In this document: positions 6,082-15,082 of the stretch, one piece after another
Numbering within the stretch: position 1 is the stretch's first letter
How the letters are laid out: each line of letters opens with the position of its first letter
Assembly (NCBI GenBank): GCA_016180275.1
Contig: JACPBN010000007.1
Location: forward strand, 1 to 42,342
DNA length: 42,342 bases
Reading direction: 5' to 3'
From: Candidatus Woesearchaeota archaeon
Lineage (GTDB): Archaea; Nanobdellota; Nanobdellia; Woesearchaeales; UBA10200
Program-made: the position numbers and the translations under genes
Notes under the pieces: generated by a model
Told to the model about the DNA's origin: nothing
Database searches by the model: none
What the model saw: only the letters and a program-made list of their open reading frames with translations

Positions 6082-7320
6082 CTAATTTTTCAGCGGATGC
6101 TTTTCAAGATACCATCTTAATATGCCTGCATTCTGTATCCATGTGTAAGGCATATCTACGCATAATCCTATCAAAATTATAGTCATTATCTGTGTCAAAT
6201 CTGCGGACTGTGAAAATATTATTGCAACCAATACAGCTGCGCCTGTCGTAATAAGCATCATTGTCCCTGTTTTCATTGCACTATAGACCCTGTCCAAGAT
6301 TGTGCCTTCTTTAGTTCTCAAAACTCGCGAGGAAAGAAGTATGTCTGTATCTACGCTGTATCCTATGAGCATCAAAAATGCCGCAATTCCAGCTGTGCTT
6401 ATTCGCATACCCATCAGGTTGACTATCGCCAAAGTTGTTATTATGTCAGAGAATGCTGCCAGCAAAACAGCTGAGCTAGGAATAGGCTGGCGAAAGTAGA
6501 TGAATACGACAATTGCCATCAGCACAAATGCAACAAGCATTGCCTTGAATGTCTGCTTAAAGAAGCTCTCTCCCAAAGTTGAGCCAATAGCGACTGTGTT
6601 CTTGTCAATCAAATCTTTTTGCAAGCCTGGCATCAATCCAGTAAGTGTTTTTTTAAACTCATCAATATCATTCTCACTTTCTAATGCCGCATCTATTGAG
6701 ATGGAAATCCTTTGTCCTAAATCTGTCTGCTCCCTGACAGAAATATCTGCTTTAGGGAATTTTGAGGCTAACTGGGATTCTAATAAGCTGATCTCAAGTC
6801 TTGAGACATCAAGCTCTTCGTTGTTGACTGTAATGCTCAGGCCGCCTTTTAGGCTTACTCCTTTCTTCATGAAATCGCCAAAATGAAATTCCTCTCCAAC
6901 ATAATAAGAAGTGGAATAGATCTGATAGCCTACTTGAGCAATTGACAGGAATACCATCAATAAAGTCAGGATAAGAAGTTTCTTGTAATGAAATTCATAG
7001 ATGTGCTTTAGATTGCCTAATAATCCTCGTTTATGTCCATAATGGACGGTGTGATGTTCAGTATGGCTCGTATGTTTACTCTCTTTATGTTCGTGTGTCT
7101 TATGGCCTTCTGAATGAGAATGTTTTACTGCGCCATGAGTGTGAGAGACAGGCACTTTTGATGCAATAGAAGTGACTTGTGCAGCAGAGTCTTTTGCAGG
7201 TTCTTTTTGTTCAGGTGTGTTTATATCTTTAACTCTAATATCCTGCTGCTCTTCAGAAACAGATTCTTCTGAGTTCTCTAAACTTTCTTCTTCTTTTTTA
7301 GAAATATATTCTTCATCCAT
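6082..7320 (-). CDS. secF: Protein-export membrane protein SecF with a His-rich N-terminal extension
   Basis: 412 residues. The C-terminal ~300 are a standard archaeal SecF: first helix at about 114-133, outside domain with KKGVSLKGGLSITV, and a five-helix bundle including the segment AFLMLIGYSVDTDILLSSRV. The N-terminus is an extra ~100-residue cytoplasmic tail: acidic to about residue 45, then 13 His between residues 60 and 96, a likely metal-binding stretch. Gene order secF then secD is the usual archaeal order. The tail is not needed for the core SecF fold and is the odd part of this gene. Confidence 0.93.
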   Translation of the reverse strand: MDEEYISKKEEESLENSEESVSEEQQDIRVKDINTPEQKEPAKDSAAQVTSIASKVPVSHTHGAVKHSHSEGHKTHEHKESKHTSHTEHHTVHYGHKRGLLGNLKHIYEFHYKKLLILTLLMVFLSIAQVGYQIYSTSYYVGEEFHFGDFMKKGVSLKGGLSITVNNEELDVSRLEISLLESQLASKFPKADISVREQTDLGQRISISIDAALESENDIDEFKKTLTGLMPGLQKDLIDKNTVAIGSTLGESFFKQTFKAMLVAFVLMAIVVFIYFRQPIPSSAVLLAAFSDIITTLAIVNLMGMRISTAGIAAFLMLIGYSVDTDILLSSRVLRTKEGTILDRVYSAMKTGTMMLITTGAAVLVAIIFSQSADLTQIMTIILIGLCVDMPYTWIQNAGILRWYLEKHPLKN

Positions 7321-7377
7321 TTTTACGTTAGAAATAAAATATTGGTTTAAAAAGTATTCGGTTTTGGGATGGAAAAA

Positions 7378-9105
7378 TCACTTTAAGCAATTCTTTACAA
7401 ACTCAAGATACAACGGCTCTGGGTTTAATGGCCTAGATAAAAATTCCGGATGAAATTGGCAGCCGATAAAATATTTTAATTTAGGCAGCTCAAGTATCTG
7501 CATGATATTATATTTTGGATGCTTGCCGGAAAATACCATTCCGTTCTTTTCCAGTAATGGGATGAAATCTGGGTTTACTTCATATCTATGACGGAAACGT
7601 TCTCTTATTTTTGTTTTATTTCCGTAGATTGCAAATGCTTTTGTGCCTTTCTTTATCTCAACTTCCCTGCCGCCCAGGCGCATATTGCCGCCAAGGCCTT
7701 CGATCTTTTTCTGCTCAGGAAGAATATCTATCACATGATTCTTGCATGTAGTCTCTACCTCTGTAGTATGCGCATCCTTTAATCCGCAGACATTTCTCGC
7801 AAATTCAATGACTGCCATCTGGAAGCCATAACATAATCCTAAATAAGGCAGATTATTTTCTCTGGCAAACTTAACACAGGCAATCTTGCCATCTACACCG
7901 CGTTTGCCAAAGCCGCCTGGCACAATTATGCCAGAAACATCTTTTAATTCTTCTTTTACTGTTGTTTTTTTGTTTTCAATAGCATCAACATCAATCCATT
8001 TTATTCTAACATCAGCCTTTAGCCTACTGCCTGCATGTTCTAATGCAGCAATTATGCTGGCATAAGAATCCCGCAAACTTGTGTATTTGCCAGTAATGCC
8101 AACTGTAATCTGCTGCTTGTAATCCTTAATACCGGCAATAAATTCTCCCCATCTCTTGAATTCTGCAGCTTCAGCTTTTGGATTAAGCTTCTTCTTATCA
8201 TTCTTGTCAAAATGCAATATCTCTAAAACTTGTTCGTCTATCTTTGCTTCTTTCAACAGCCCAGGAATCAAATATACGCTATCAACATCATGCATGCTTA
8301 CAACTCTGCTCAATGGCACATTAGAAAACATGCTGACTTTCTCTTTTACTTTGTCAGTCACTTTATTTGCTGCTCTCAATGCAATTATGTCTGGCTGTAT
8401 TCCTTGCTCTAATAATCTTTTTATGCCAAGTTGAGCTGCCTTGCTTTTCTGCTCGCCTAAAGATTTTGGCTCAAGAACATAGCTTAATGCGACAAAGCAA
8501 ACATTATACTTGCCTTCTTCATATGCAAGCTCTCTCATGGCTTCAATGTAATGCTGATTCTCAATATCTCCAACTGTGCCGCCAATTTCAATTGCAATCA
8601 CATCTGCCTTTGATGATAATGCAAGATGTCTCAACTGGTTTTTAATCTCTCCTGTAACATGAGGGATAAACTGGACGTCTCTGCCAAGATAGCCGCCTTT
8701 TCTCTCTCGCTCTAAGATTCTTGTAAATATCTGGCCATTTGTTGTGAAATTTGATTTTGTAAGATTTAAGTCAAGAAATCTTTCATATGTTCCAAGGTCC
8801 ATGTCGCATTCCATACCGTCATCCAGCACAAAAACTTCACCATGGCGATATGGGTTTAATGTTCCTGAGTCAATGTTAAGGTAGCCTTCCAGTTTAATTG
8901 GCGCAATCTTCAGGCCTTTCATCTGAAGCAGTTTTGCTAAACTTGCTGAAAATATGCCTTTGCCTAACCCAGACATGACTGTGCCAAAGATAACTATGAA
9001 TTTTGTCTGGCCTAATTTATATCCTTTAGGGATAGGTGTATAGAATTCTGTCTCATCTGTCTTTGTTGCAATTGTCTTTAATAATTCCTGAGTGTCAGGA
9101 TCCAT
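7378..9105 (-). CDS. pyrG: CTP synthase
   Basis: 575 residues; makes CTP from UTP, ATP and glutamine. The N-terminal synthetase domain has the P-loop region GTVMSGLGKGIFSASLAKLL and the conserved KLEGYLNIDSGTLNPYRHGE, then DVQFIPHVTGEIK. The C-terminal class I glutamine amidotransferase has the Cys nucleophile in LCYGFQMA and the His/Glu pair in CQFHPEFLSR. I place the start at 9105 (MDPDTQ...) because GGAGGT lies 7 nt before it; an ATG five codons upstream overlaps that ribosome binding site. There is an extension of about 40 residues before the P-loop. Followed by secF after 57 nt. Confidence 0.95.
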   Translation of the reverse strand: MDPDTQELLKTIATKTDETEFYTPIPKGYKLGQTKFIVIFGTVMSGLGKGIFSASLAKLLQMKGLKIAPIKLEGYLNIDSGTLNPYRHGEVFVLDDGMECDMDLGTYERFLDLNLTKSNFTTNGQIFTRILERERKGGYLGRDVQFIPHVTGEIKNQLRHLALSSKADVIAIEIGGTVGDIENQHYIEAMRELAYEEGKYNVCFVALSYVLEPKSLGEQKSKAAQLGIKRLLEQGIQPDIIALRAANKVTDKVKEKVSMFSNVPLSRVVSMHDVDSVYLIPGLLKEAKIDEQVLEILHFDKNDKKKLNPKAEAAEFKRWGEFIAGIKDYKQQITVGITGKYTSLRDSYASIIAALEHAGSRLKADVRIKWIDVDAIENKKTTVKEELKDVSGIIVPGGFGKRGVDGKIACVKFARENNLPYLGLCYGFQMAVIEFARNVCGLKDAHTTEVETTCKNHVIDILPEQKKIEGLGGNMRLGGREVEIKKGTKAFAIYGNKTKIRERFRHRYEVNPDFIPLLEKNGMVFSGKHPKYNIMQILELPKLKYFIGCQFHPEFLSRPLNPEPLYLEFVKNCLK

Positions 9106-9460
9106 TATAGCAACCTCCATACAAACAAGTTATTTTGCGATTGATGTATGTAAAAGAATTAAGAACCTGTGTTGCTGTTAAATAGCCTAATTTAATACTG
9201 CGCATAGATAAAGAAATAGGCGTTATTATATAAAGTTTGCGGTTTATAGACGAGAAAATGTCATTATGCAAACATTGATATTGTATGTGATGTGGCTTAT
9301 CCACTAAGATCTAGTTTTCAATTCATTAGAATATGCCAAACAGCAATATTTATAAACAAGCTGATTCTCATGCTGCATTAGCAGTGAGGGATTAACTTTT
9401 AGATTATTGCTTTAATCAGCTTATAGTCACAACTCAAGAGATAGGAGATGAGAAATAGAG
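9106..9460. promoter_or_regulatory. Divergent promoter region between pyrG and the hydrogenase-like operon
   Basis: No gene is supported here. On the minus strand, TTTATATAA at about 9229-9237 could drive pyrG. On the plus strand, ATATTTATAAAC at 9346-9357 could drive the membrane complex. Just after it, AAGCTGATT (9358-9366) is perfectly complementary to AATCAGCTT (9414-9422), enclosing a second hairpin CTGC-ATTA-GCAG flanked by CTCA/TGAG (9367-9388). Depending on the true transcription start this is either an RNA leader or a DNA operator. Confidence 0.5.
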
Positions 9461-11458
9461 ATGATAAGGTTATTAATTTATATCAGCTTGATTGCATTAT
9501 TGACTGGCTCTTTTATTCCGCTAATATCAGTGAAACATGCCAGAATAGTTAGGAAGTTTTCTTTATTTGCAGCTGTGATTGGCTCAATCGCTATGCTGGC
9601 ATTCTCATCTGCCATATTATATACAGGAAATGCACTAAGGATATTTCTTTTCCAGGTCCATCCGCTTTTTCAGATAGGGTTATTTATTGACAGGCTTGCT
9701 GCATTCTTTATGTTTACAATTGCAATCGTCGGGCTAGCTGTTGCAGTCTATTCATTAAGCTATATTGAGCATTATGAGTATAAGACAAGAAAGAATGTCC
9801 TTACTGGCCTTATGTCTATTTTCATTTTATCAATGGCGCTTGTGATAGCATCTGCAAACATGGCATCATTATTATTTTTCTGGGAGATCATGGCCTTATC
9901 ATCATTTATCTTAGTTTGCCTTGATTATGATAAGAAAGAAACAAGAAAAGCAGCATTATTTTATTTTGCAATGACGCAGCTGAGCACATTGTTCTTAGTC
10001 GCAGCGTTTGCGATAATATATAACATTACTGGCTCGCTGGAGATAACTCAAATGCAATCCCTATCATCAGGCCCGCAAATCACTCCTCTGTTATCAACCA
10101 TCCTATTCTTATGCATTTTCCTTGGCTTTGGGATAAAAGCAGGGATAATCCCATTCCATAAATGGCTTCCTTATGCGCATCCTGCTGCTCCTTCCAATAT
10201 CTCTGCACTTATGTCGGGGTTAATGATCAAGGTTGCAATTTACGGCCTTATAAGATTCATTATGTTTGTGCTTCCGGTAGCAAGCCTTTGGTGGGGAGTG
10301 CTTATATTAGTTGCAGGCACACTCTCTGCAATTTTAGGGGTCATCTATGCATTAAAGGAGCATGATATAAAGACTCTTCTTGCATACCATAGCATAGAAA
10401 ATATTGGGATAATCCTGATGGGATTTGGGCTGTATATAATCTTTTCATTGAATAATCTTACGCAATTGGCAATGCTAAGCCTGGCAAGCAGCTTGTTTCA
10501 CACCCTCAACCATGCATTGTTCAAAAGCATCTTATTCATGGCAGCTGGCTCTGTTGTAAATGCTACAGGAACAAAAAATATCGAGGAGCTTGGAGGCCTA
10601 ATTAAAAAGATGCCAACAACAGCTGTTCTTTTTTTGATAGGAGCCGTGTCAATTTCAGGATTGCCTCCGTTCAATGGATTTGTAAGCGAGCTTATGCTGT
10701 TTCAGGCATTTTTCAATGTGTATCTATTAGGAAGCTATTCTCTTCAGATGCTTCTTGTAGTATGTGTAGCTGTACTAGCCCTTACAAGCGCGCTTGCAGC
10801 TGCCTGCTTTGTAAAGGCATTTGGGATCATATTTCTGGCGCAGCCTCGCTCAAAAAAAGCGGAAGATGCTAAAGAAGCGCCTAGCTCAATGCTTCTTGGG
10901 CCAGGGATATTGGCAGCGTTATGCATCTTGCTTGGGGTGTTTTCATTTCAGATCTTTCAAGCAGTTTCAGGTATGTTTGGGATTCAGTTTTCTATACCAA
11001 ACCTTCTTGTAATTGGGATTCTGCTGATACTTACTTATATGCTTGCTTTGTTCTTTGCAGATTCAGGCAAGAAATCAAAACTAAAAAATATAAGAGAAAG
11101 CGAGACATGGGGATGTGGATATAAATTTCCTTTGAAACATATCCCAACAATACCAACAGAATATACTGCATCTGGATTCTCAGAGCCTATAGTAAATATC
11201 TTCAAAAAGTTCTATCTGCCAAAACGCAATCTTGAAAGGAATTATTATGACCAGGCACAGAGTGTATTCAAGGATGGCTTTGTTGAGATCAGCTTAATAA
11301 AATTTTTTGAAAAATACATGTACATGCCGGTTGCTGCAGGCGTTGATTTCGTCTCAAGAAAAATATCTAGATTGCAAAGCGCAGGCTTAGATGCGTATGT
11401 CTCATATTTATTTATTGCATGCCTTGGAATAATAATCCTGATGAGGTTTATCATATGA
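9461..11458 (+). CDS. hyfB: Hydrogenase-4 component B-like / NuoL-M-type antiporter subunit
   Basis: A 665-residue polytopic protein of the Mrp/NuoL/NuoM/HyfB family. Proton-path residues are visible: Glu in FFWEIMALSS, Lys in GFGIKAGIIPFHKWLP, Lys in LMSGLMIKVAIYGLIRF, and the ALFKSILFMAAG segment. The C-terminal part after about residue 550 (SETWGCGYKFP...TEYTASGFSEP) is the long tail typical of HyfB. It should move H+ or Na+ across the membrane within a complex I-like assembly. First gene of an operon; its stop overlaps the next start as ATGA. Confidence 0.9.
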   Translation: MIRLLIYISLIALLTGSFIPLISVKHARIVRKFSLFAAVIGSIAMLAFSSAILYTGNALRIFLFQVHPLFQIGLFIDRLAAFFMFTIAIVGLAVAVYSLSYIEHYEYKTRKNVLTGLMSIFILSMALVIASANMASLLFFWEIMALSSFILVCLDYDKKETRKAALFYFAMTQLSTLFLVAAFAIIYNITGSLEITQMQSLSSGPQITPLLSTILFLCIFLGFGIKAGIIPFHKWLPYAHPAAPSNISALMSGLMIKVAIYGLIRFIMFVLPVASLWWGVLILVAGTLSAILGVIYALKEHDIKTLLAYHSIENIGIILMGFGLYIIFSLNNLTQLAMLSLASSLFHTLNHALFKSILFMAAGSVVNATGTKNIEELGGLIKKMPTTAVLFLIGAVSISGLPPFNGFVSELMLFQAFFNVYLLGSYSLQMLLVVCVAVLALTSALAAACFVKAFGIIFLAQPRSKKAEDAKEAPSSMLLGPGILAALCILLGVFSFQIFQAVSGMFGIQFSIPNLLVIGILLILTYMLALFFADSGKKSKLKNIRESETWGCGYKFPLKHIPTIPTEYTASGFSEPIVNIFKKFYLPKRNLERNYYDQAQSVFKDGFVEISLIKFFEKYMYMPVAAGVDFVSRKISRLQSAGLDAYVSYLFIACLGIIILMRFII

Positions 11459-12564
11459 CTGCCATACTACAAAATTTTATGCAGGGTTCAGTTCAGAAAT
11501 TTCTGCGAGAATCATTGCCCATATTAGCTATGATAGGTTATGCTGCTTTGAATACCTTCTTTGTGATCCTTATCTCCCCATTTTTTATGGGAGTTATAAA
11601 AAAAGCTAAGGCTTTATGCCAAAGAAGAAAAGGCCAGCCTGTTCTTCAGCAATATTATAATTTGCTTAAGCTTTTTAAGAAAGAAACTGTTGTCTCGCAT
11701 AATTCTTCATGGATAATGCTAAAAGCGCCTTATATAAACATAGCTGTTATCATAGTTGCATCATTGTTTGTCCCTGTCTTGTTTTCATACAATAATACTT
11801 TTTCATTTTATGCTGATCATACTACTGATAATAATACATCAAACTATACTAACCCTAATAATGCATCAAATTCTCCAATCTTCGGAAACATACTTTTATT
11901 TTTATACTTGCTTGCATTGGGAAAATTCTTCATGGCGCTTTCTGGATTAGATGCAGGCAGCGCTTTTGGTGGTATGGGGAGCTCAAGAGAGATGTCATTA
12001 TCTGCCATACTTGAGCCAATAACATTCTTGATCCTGCTGGCATTTGCATTTGTATTTAAGACTACCAATTTCTTTGAGATATTTACACTGACATCCACAA
12101 CAGGCATAGTGTTGGCAAACCCTGCGCTTATACTATTAGCAGCGTCATTGTTTGTAGTGCTCATAGCGGAAACTGCGAGAGTGCCAGTTGATAATCCTGA
12201 AACGCATCTTGAGCTAACGATGATACATGAAGCCATGATTCTTGAGCAGTCTGGAAAGAATCTTGCGCTTATGGAAGCTTCACATGCGATAAAGCAGACG
12301 CTTTTTATGGCAGTATTCATCAATATATTTGTTCCGTTTGGATATATAGGGAATACTGGAAATATAGGAAATTCTGCAGCAATAACTTTTGTCAGCATCA
12401 TGATTGCAATGCTTTGGTTTTCTCTAAAAGGCACAATATTAGCTGTGGCAATAGCATTGTTTGAATCATCAACAGCAAAACTAAGGCTGTTTAAGGTGCC
12501 AGAGCTGTTTATGATCTCATTCTTCCTTGCATTCCTTACGATCATAATTGAGGTGTTCAGATGA
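11455..12564 (+). CDS. hyfC: Hydrogenase-4 component C-like / NuoH-type membrane subunit
   Basis: A 369-residue membrane protein homologous to NuoH/HyfC, the subunit that anchors the peripheral arm to the antiporter units. Markers are LCQRRKGQPVLQQYYNLLKLFKKE near the N-terminus and the highly conserved ETARVPVDNPETHLELTMIHE loop. The start is the ATG at 11455 that overlaps the hyfB stop; an upstream ATG at 11419 lies inside hyfB. An Asn/Thr-rich insertion (about residues 122-140) sits in an outside loop. The stop overlaps the next start by ATGA. Confidence 0.9.
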   Translation: MTAILQNFMQGSVQKFLRESLPILAMIGYAALNTFFVILISPFFMGVIKKAKALCQRRKGQPVLQQYYNLLKLFKKETVVSHNSSWIMLKAPYINIAVIIVASLFVPVLFSYNNTFSFYADHTTDNNTSNYTNPNNASNSPIFGNILLFLYLLALGKFFMALSGLDAGSAFGGMGSSREMSLSAILEPITFLILLAFAFVFKTTNFFEIFTLTSTTGIVLANPALILLAASLFVVLIAETARVPVDNPETHLELTMIHEAMILEQSGKNLALMEASHAIKQTLFMAVFINIFVPFGYIGNTGNIGNSAAITFVSIMIAMLWFSLKGTILAVAIALFESSTAKLRLFKVPELFMISFFLAFLTIIIEVFR

Positions 12565-13397
12565 TGCTAACTGCAATATTATCAGGACTATCAGAGACAC
12601 CTGAATTCTCTTCCTTTTCCTCATCTATTTCTTCACTCCCGTCTGCACTTTCTTCTTCACTTTCTTATCCTTTAGAGCAGGTAGAAAAAGTGCTGCCAGC
12701 AGACATCCAGATCTCAGTTGACATAATCAAGATATTTTTGGTATTGATAATTTTAACTGCAGCATTTATCACTGTAAGAAGAGACCTTATCTCAATGATT
12801 AATATCTATAGTATCCAGTCTTTTCTCATAGTAATTGTCTCCCTGGCAATTTATTATTCAGAAAAACACCCAACATTAATCTATATTGCGCTCATAACTC
12901 TTGTAAGCAAAGTTATTGCGGTGCCTTTTATAATAAAAAGAGTCTCAAAAGACCTGAAGATAAAGCGCGATGTTGAATTCCATTATCTTACACCTACAAG
13001 CACTATATTTGTGAGCATATTGATCCTATTCTTCATGTATGGGGCATTTTCTGATCTTGGGCTTGAGCCTGTGCATCCATTAAGCAGGATCTTTACACTA
13101 GCTGCGACTTTGTCAATCTCCCTTGTGTTTATGGGAATGATCATAATATTTACAAGAAAACAGACAATCACAGATGTAATAGGCTATCTTACAATGGAAA
13201 ACGGAGTAGTATTGTTCAGCCTTTTTGTTGCAGAGCTGCCGATGGTTATAGAAGTCATGATATTGCTTGATCTTGTCATGCTTATACTATTGCTTGTGTT
13301 GCTTGGGTTTGGAATAGATTCAAGCATTGAAGAGTTCCATGCTAAGCTTGATCCATTCAGAAAACTGCTTGGAAAAGAAGGAGAGGAACAAGAATGA
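12561..13397 (+). CDS. hyfE: Hydrogenase-4 component E-like membrane subunit
   Basis: A 278-residue protein whose C-terminal half matches HyfE (NuoK-like), with the conserved GYLTMENGVVLFSLF and a Glu-containing helix. The first ~50 residues are an unusual Ser-rich stretch (SSFSSSISSLPSALSSS) not expected in HyfE, which makes the protein longer than E. coli HyfE. Translation is coupled at both ends: ATGA overlap with hyfC upstream and with a 37-codon ORF downstream. The assignment is good; the N-terminal extension could alternatively mean a later start. Confidence 0.8.
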   Translation: MMLTAILSGLSETPEFSSFSSSISSLPSALSSSLSYPLEQVEKVLPADIQISVDIIKIFLVLIILTAAFITVRRDLISMINIYSIQSFLIVIVSLAIYYSEKHPTLIYIALITLVSKVIAVPFIIKRVSKDLKIKRDVEFHYLTPTSTIFVSILILFFMYGAFSDLGLEPVHPLSRIFTLAATLSISLVFMGMIIIFTRKQTITDVIGYLTMENGVVLFSLFVAELPMVIEVMILLDLVMLILLLVLLGFGIDSSIEEFHAKLDPFRKLLGKEGEEQE

Positions 13398-13507
13398 GCA
13401 TTGGGGAAATAATATTATTGAAACTAATAATGAAAACTAAGAAAAACAGCAGGAATAGGAATAATGATTGGCCATGTATTTGGATTAATGGAGTTGAATT
13501 AGGATGA
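13394..13507 (+). CDS. 37-aa small ORF coupled between hyfE and hyfF
   Basis: An ORF of 37 codons, beginning MSIGEIILLKLIMKTKK and ending INGVELG. Its ATG overlaps the hyfE stop (ATGA, 13394-13397) and its TGA overlaps the hyfF start (ATGA, 13504-13507), so ribosomes could pass from hyfE to hyfF through it. The first 13 residues are hydrophobic, the middle is very basic. No family recognised. It may be a true peptide, the remnant of a former subunit, or a translational relay whose product does not matter. Confidence 0.5.
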   Translation: MSIGEIILLKLIMKTKKNSRNRNNDWPCIWINGVELG

Positions 13508-15015
13508 TGCTTTTAATTTATGTGCTAATAGGGCTAGCTGCACTGGCATTCATTATAATGTCGCGATCGTATAAGCTTATGAACTTCTTTTCACTCTTGC
13601 ATTCAGGCTCTTATATGGTGCTTGGATTGTATATCTTATCATTCAAGCAGCTGCCGATATATTACACCTCAAAAAATTATTTTTTCATGGATAATTTTGG
13701 TTTGTATCAGGCAACCATCGCTTCTTTAATATTTTTTCTCGCATCGCTTTATCTGGATGGATATATTTGGAGCCTTATCAGGCTGAAAGAGCTTAACCCG
13801 AAAAATATCAAGCTGTTTTATGCAGCAATGAATCTTTTATTGATAGCTACCATATTAGCATTCTTTTCAAATAATCTTGCCGTGTTCTGGATAGCTTTGG
13901 AATCAACCACTTTATTTGCTGCAGTGCTTATAGTAATACTTAATGCAAAGGAGAATATTGAAGCTGCGCTTAATTACCTGTTTGTAGCTTCCCCTGCAAT
14001 GCTGTTCTCATTCATTGGGCTAATATTATTATATTCAGCTACCCAAGCTTCATTAAAAGGCACACTTGACTGGAATGTGTTAATAGAGAGCACAAAGAAT
14101 ACTGCAGCATCATCTTTATCTTCTTTACCAGGTCCATCATCGGCATATCTATTATCGCCAAAACTGCTTTCTGCTGCATTTATATTTATTTTCATCGGAT
14201 TTGCATCAAAATCTGGGATTGTCCCATTCCATGCATGGCTCCCAAGCGCATATGCAAAAGCGCCTTCTCCAGTGAGCGTTGTGCTGTCGGCAGTTGTAAG
14301 CAGCATAAGCATTTATGGCATCATAAGGGTATTTTCCCTTTTAGTGCATAGCCCTGCAGTTAATTCAATCTCATGGTTTCTTATCGTATTTGGGGTTATC
14401 ACCATTGCAGTAGCAAGCTTTAACATGGTCAGAAAAACAAATGTAAAAAGAATCATTGCATTCTCAAGCATTGAGCATATGGGGATAATATTAGTAGGCA
14501 TAGGGATTGCCACAAGAGCTTCTATCTACTGGACAATTTTTTATATGCTTGTCCATTCTCTCATCAAGGCGCTTTTATTCTTTTCAGCAGGCGTAATCAA
14601 CAGCCAGTATGGAAGCAATGACATAAACTCTATAAAAGACCTTATAAAGCTGCAGCCATTGGCATCATTAGGATTAATCATCGGAAGCATTGCAATTATA
14701 GGCATGCCGCCATTTGCGCTTTTCCTGCCTAAACTGATGATCTTTATTGAAGCAAGCAAGTTCTCTCTGGGATTATTTTTTATAATAATTATGCTGGTGC
14801 TTGTTGCCATCTGCGCATTTGGCATGTTCATGACACAATTATTTTCATCTGTGTCTGAAAGCAATGCCCAGGAAAAGATAGAGAGATACATAATGCCTGT
14901 AGAGATGAAGCTGCCCATCATCATCCTGGTAGTATTAATCTTAGTCCTTGGATTAGTTATTCCGCAGGAAATTCAGCAAGTATTGAATAATATAGTCGGT
15001 GAGCTTGGATTATGA
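13504..15015 (+). CDS. hyfF: Hydrogenase-4 component F-like / NuoN-M-type antiporter subunit
   Basis: A 503-residue, about 14-helix protein of the same antiporter family as hyfB. Glu in FWIALESTTLFAAVL, Lys in GFASKSGIVPFHAWLPSAYAKAPSPVS, and FSSIEHMGIILVGIG are present. At the place where hyfB has a Lys (SGLMIKVAIYG) this protein has Ser (SAVVSSISIYG). It should be a second ion-translocating unit in the complex. It is followed by a 67-nt gap that contains a TATA-like element, so the peripheral-arm genes may also have their own promoter. Confidence 0.88.
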   Translation: MMLLIYVLIGLAALAFIIMSRSYKLMNFFSLLHSGSYMVLGLYILSFKQLPIYYTSKNYFFMDNFGLYQATIASLIFFLASLYLDGYIWSLIRLKELNPKNIKLFYAAMNLLLIATILAFFSNNLAVFWIALESTTLFAAVLIVILNAKENIEAALNYLFVASPAMLFSFIGLILLYSATQASLKGTLDWNVLIESTKNTAASSLSSLPGPSSAYLLSPKLLSAAFIFIFIGFASKSGIVPFHAWLPSAYAKAPSPVSVVLSAVVSSISIYGIIRVFSLLVHSPAVNSISWFLIVFGVITIAVASFNMVRKTNVKRIIAFSSIEHMGIILVGIGIATRASIYWTIFYMLVHSLIKALLFFSAGVINSQYGSNDINSIKDLIKLQPLASLGLIIGSIAIIGMPPFALFLPKLMIFIEASKFSLGLFFIIIMLVLVAICAFGMFMTQLFSSVSESNAQEKIERYIMPVEMKLPIIILVVLILVLGLVIPQEIQQVLNNIVGELGL

Positions 15016-15042
15016 ATGACATAATTTGAAATTAGATAAAAA

Positions 15043-15053
15043 ATTTATATAAA
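15043..15053 (+). promoter_or_regulatory. Internal TATA-like element before the large subunit gene
   Basis: TTTATATAAAA lies in the 67-nt gap between hyfF and the large subunit gene, about 30 nt before the ATG at 15083. The spacing fits an archaeal promoter with a very short leader. It would allow the peripheral-arm genes to be transcribed apart from the membrane-arm genes. Confidence 0.4.
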
Positions 15054-15082
15054 ATTTAAACTATATTATAAAATGGTATAAA

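Noticed and set aside
9095-9304. A 69-aa minus-strand frame upstream of pyrG
   Set aside because: It covers the pyrG promoter region and has a composition rich in rare residues; no support for translation.
11844-12545. A long minus-strand frame (233 codons) opposite hyfC
   Set aside because: Antisense shadow of a conserved NuoH-like gene; residues such as Asn/Ser runs mirror hydrophobic codons.
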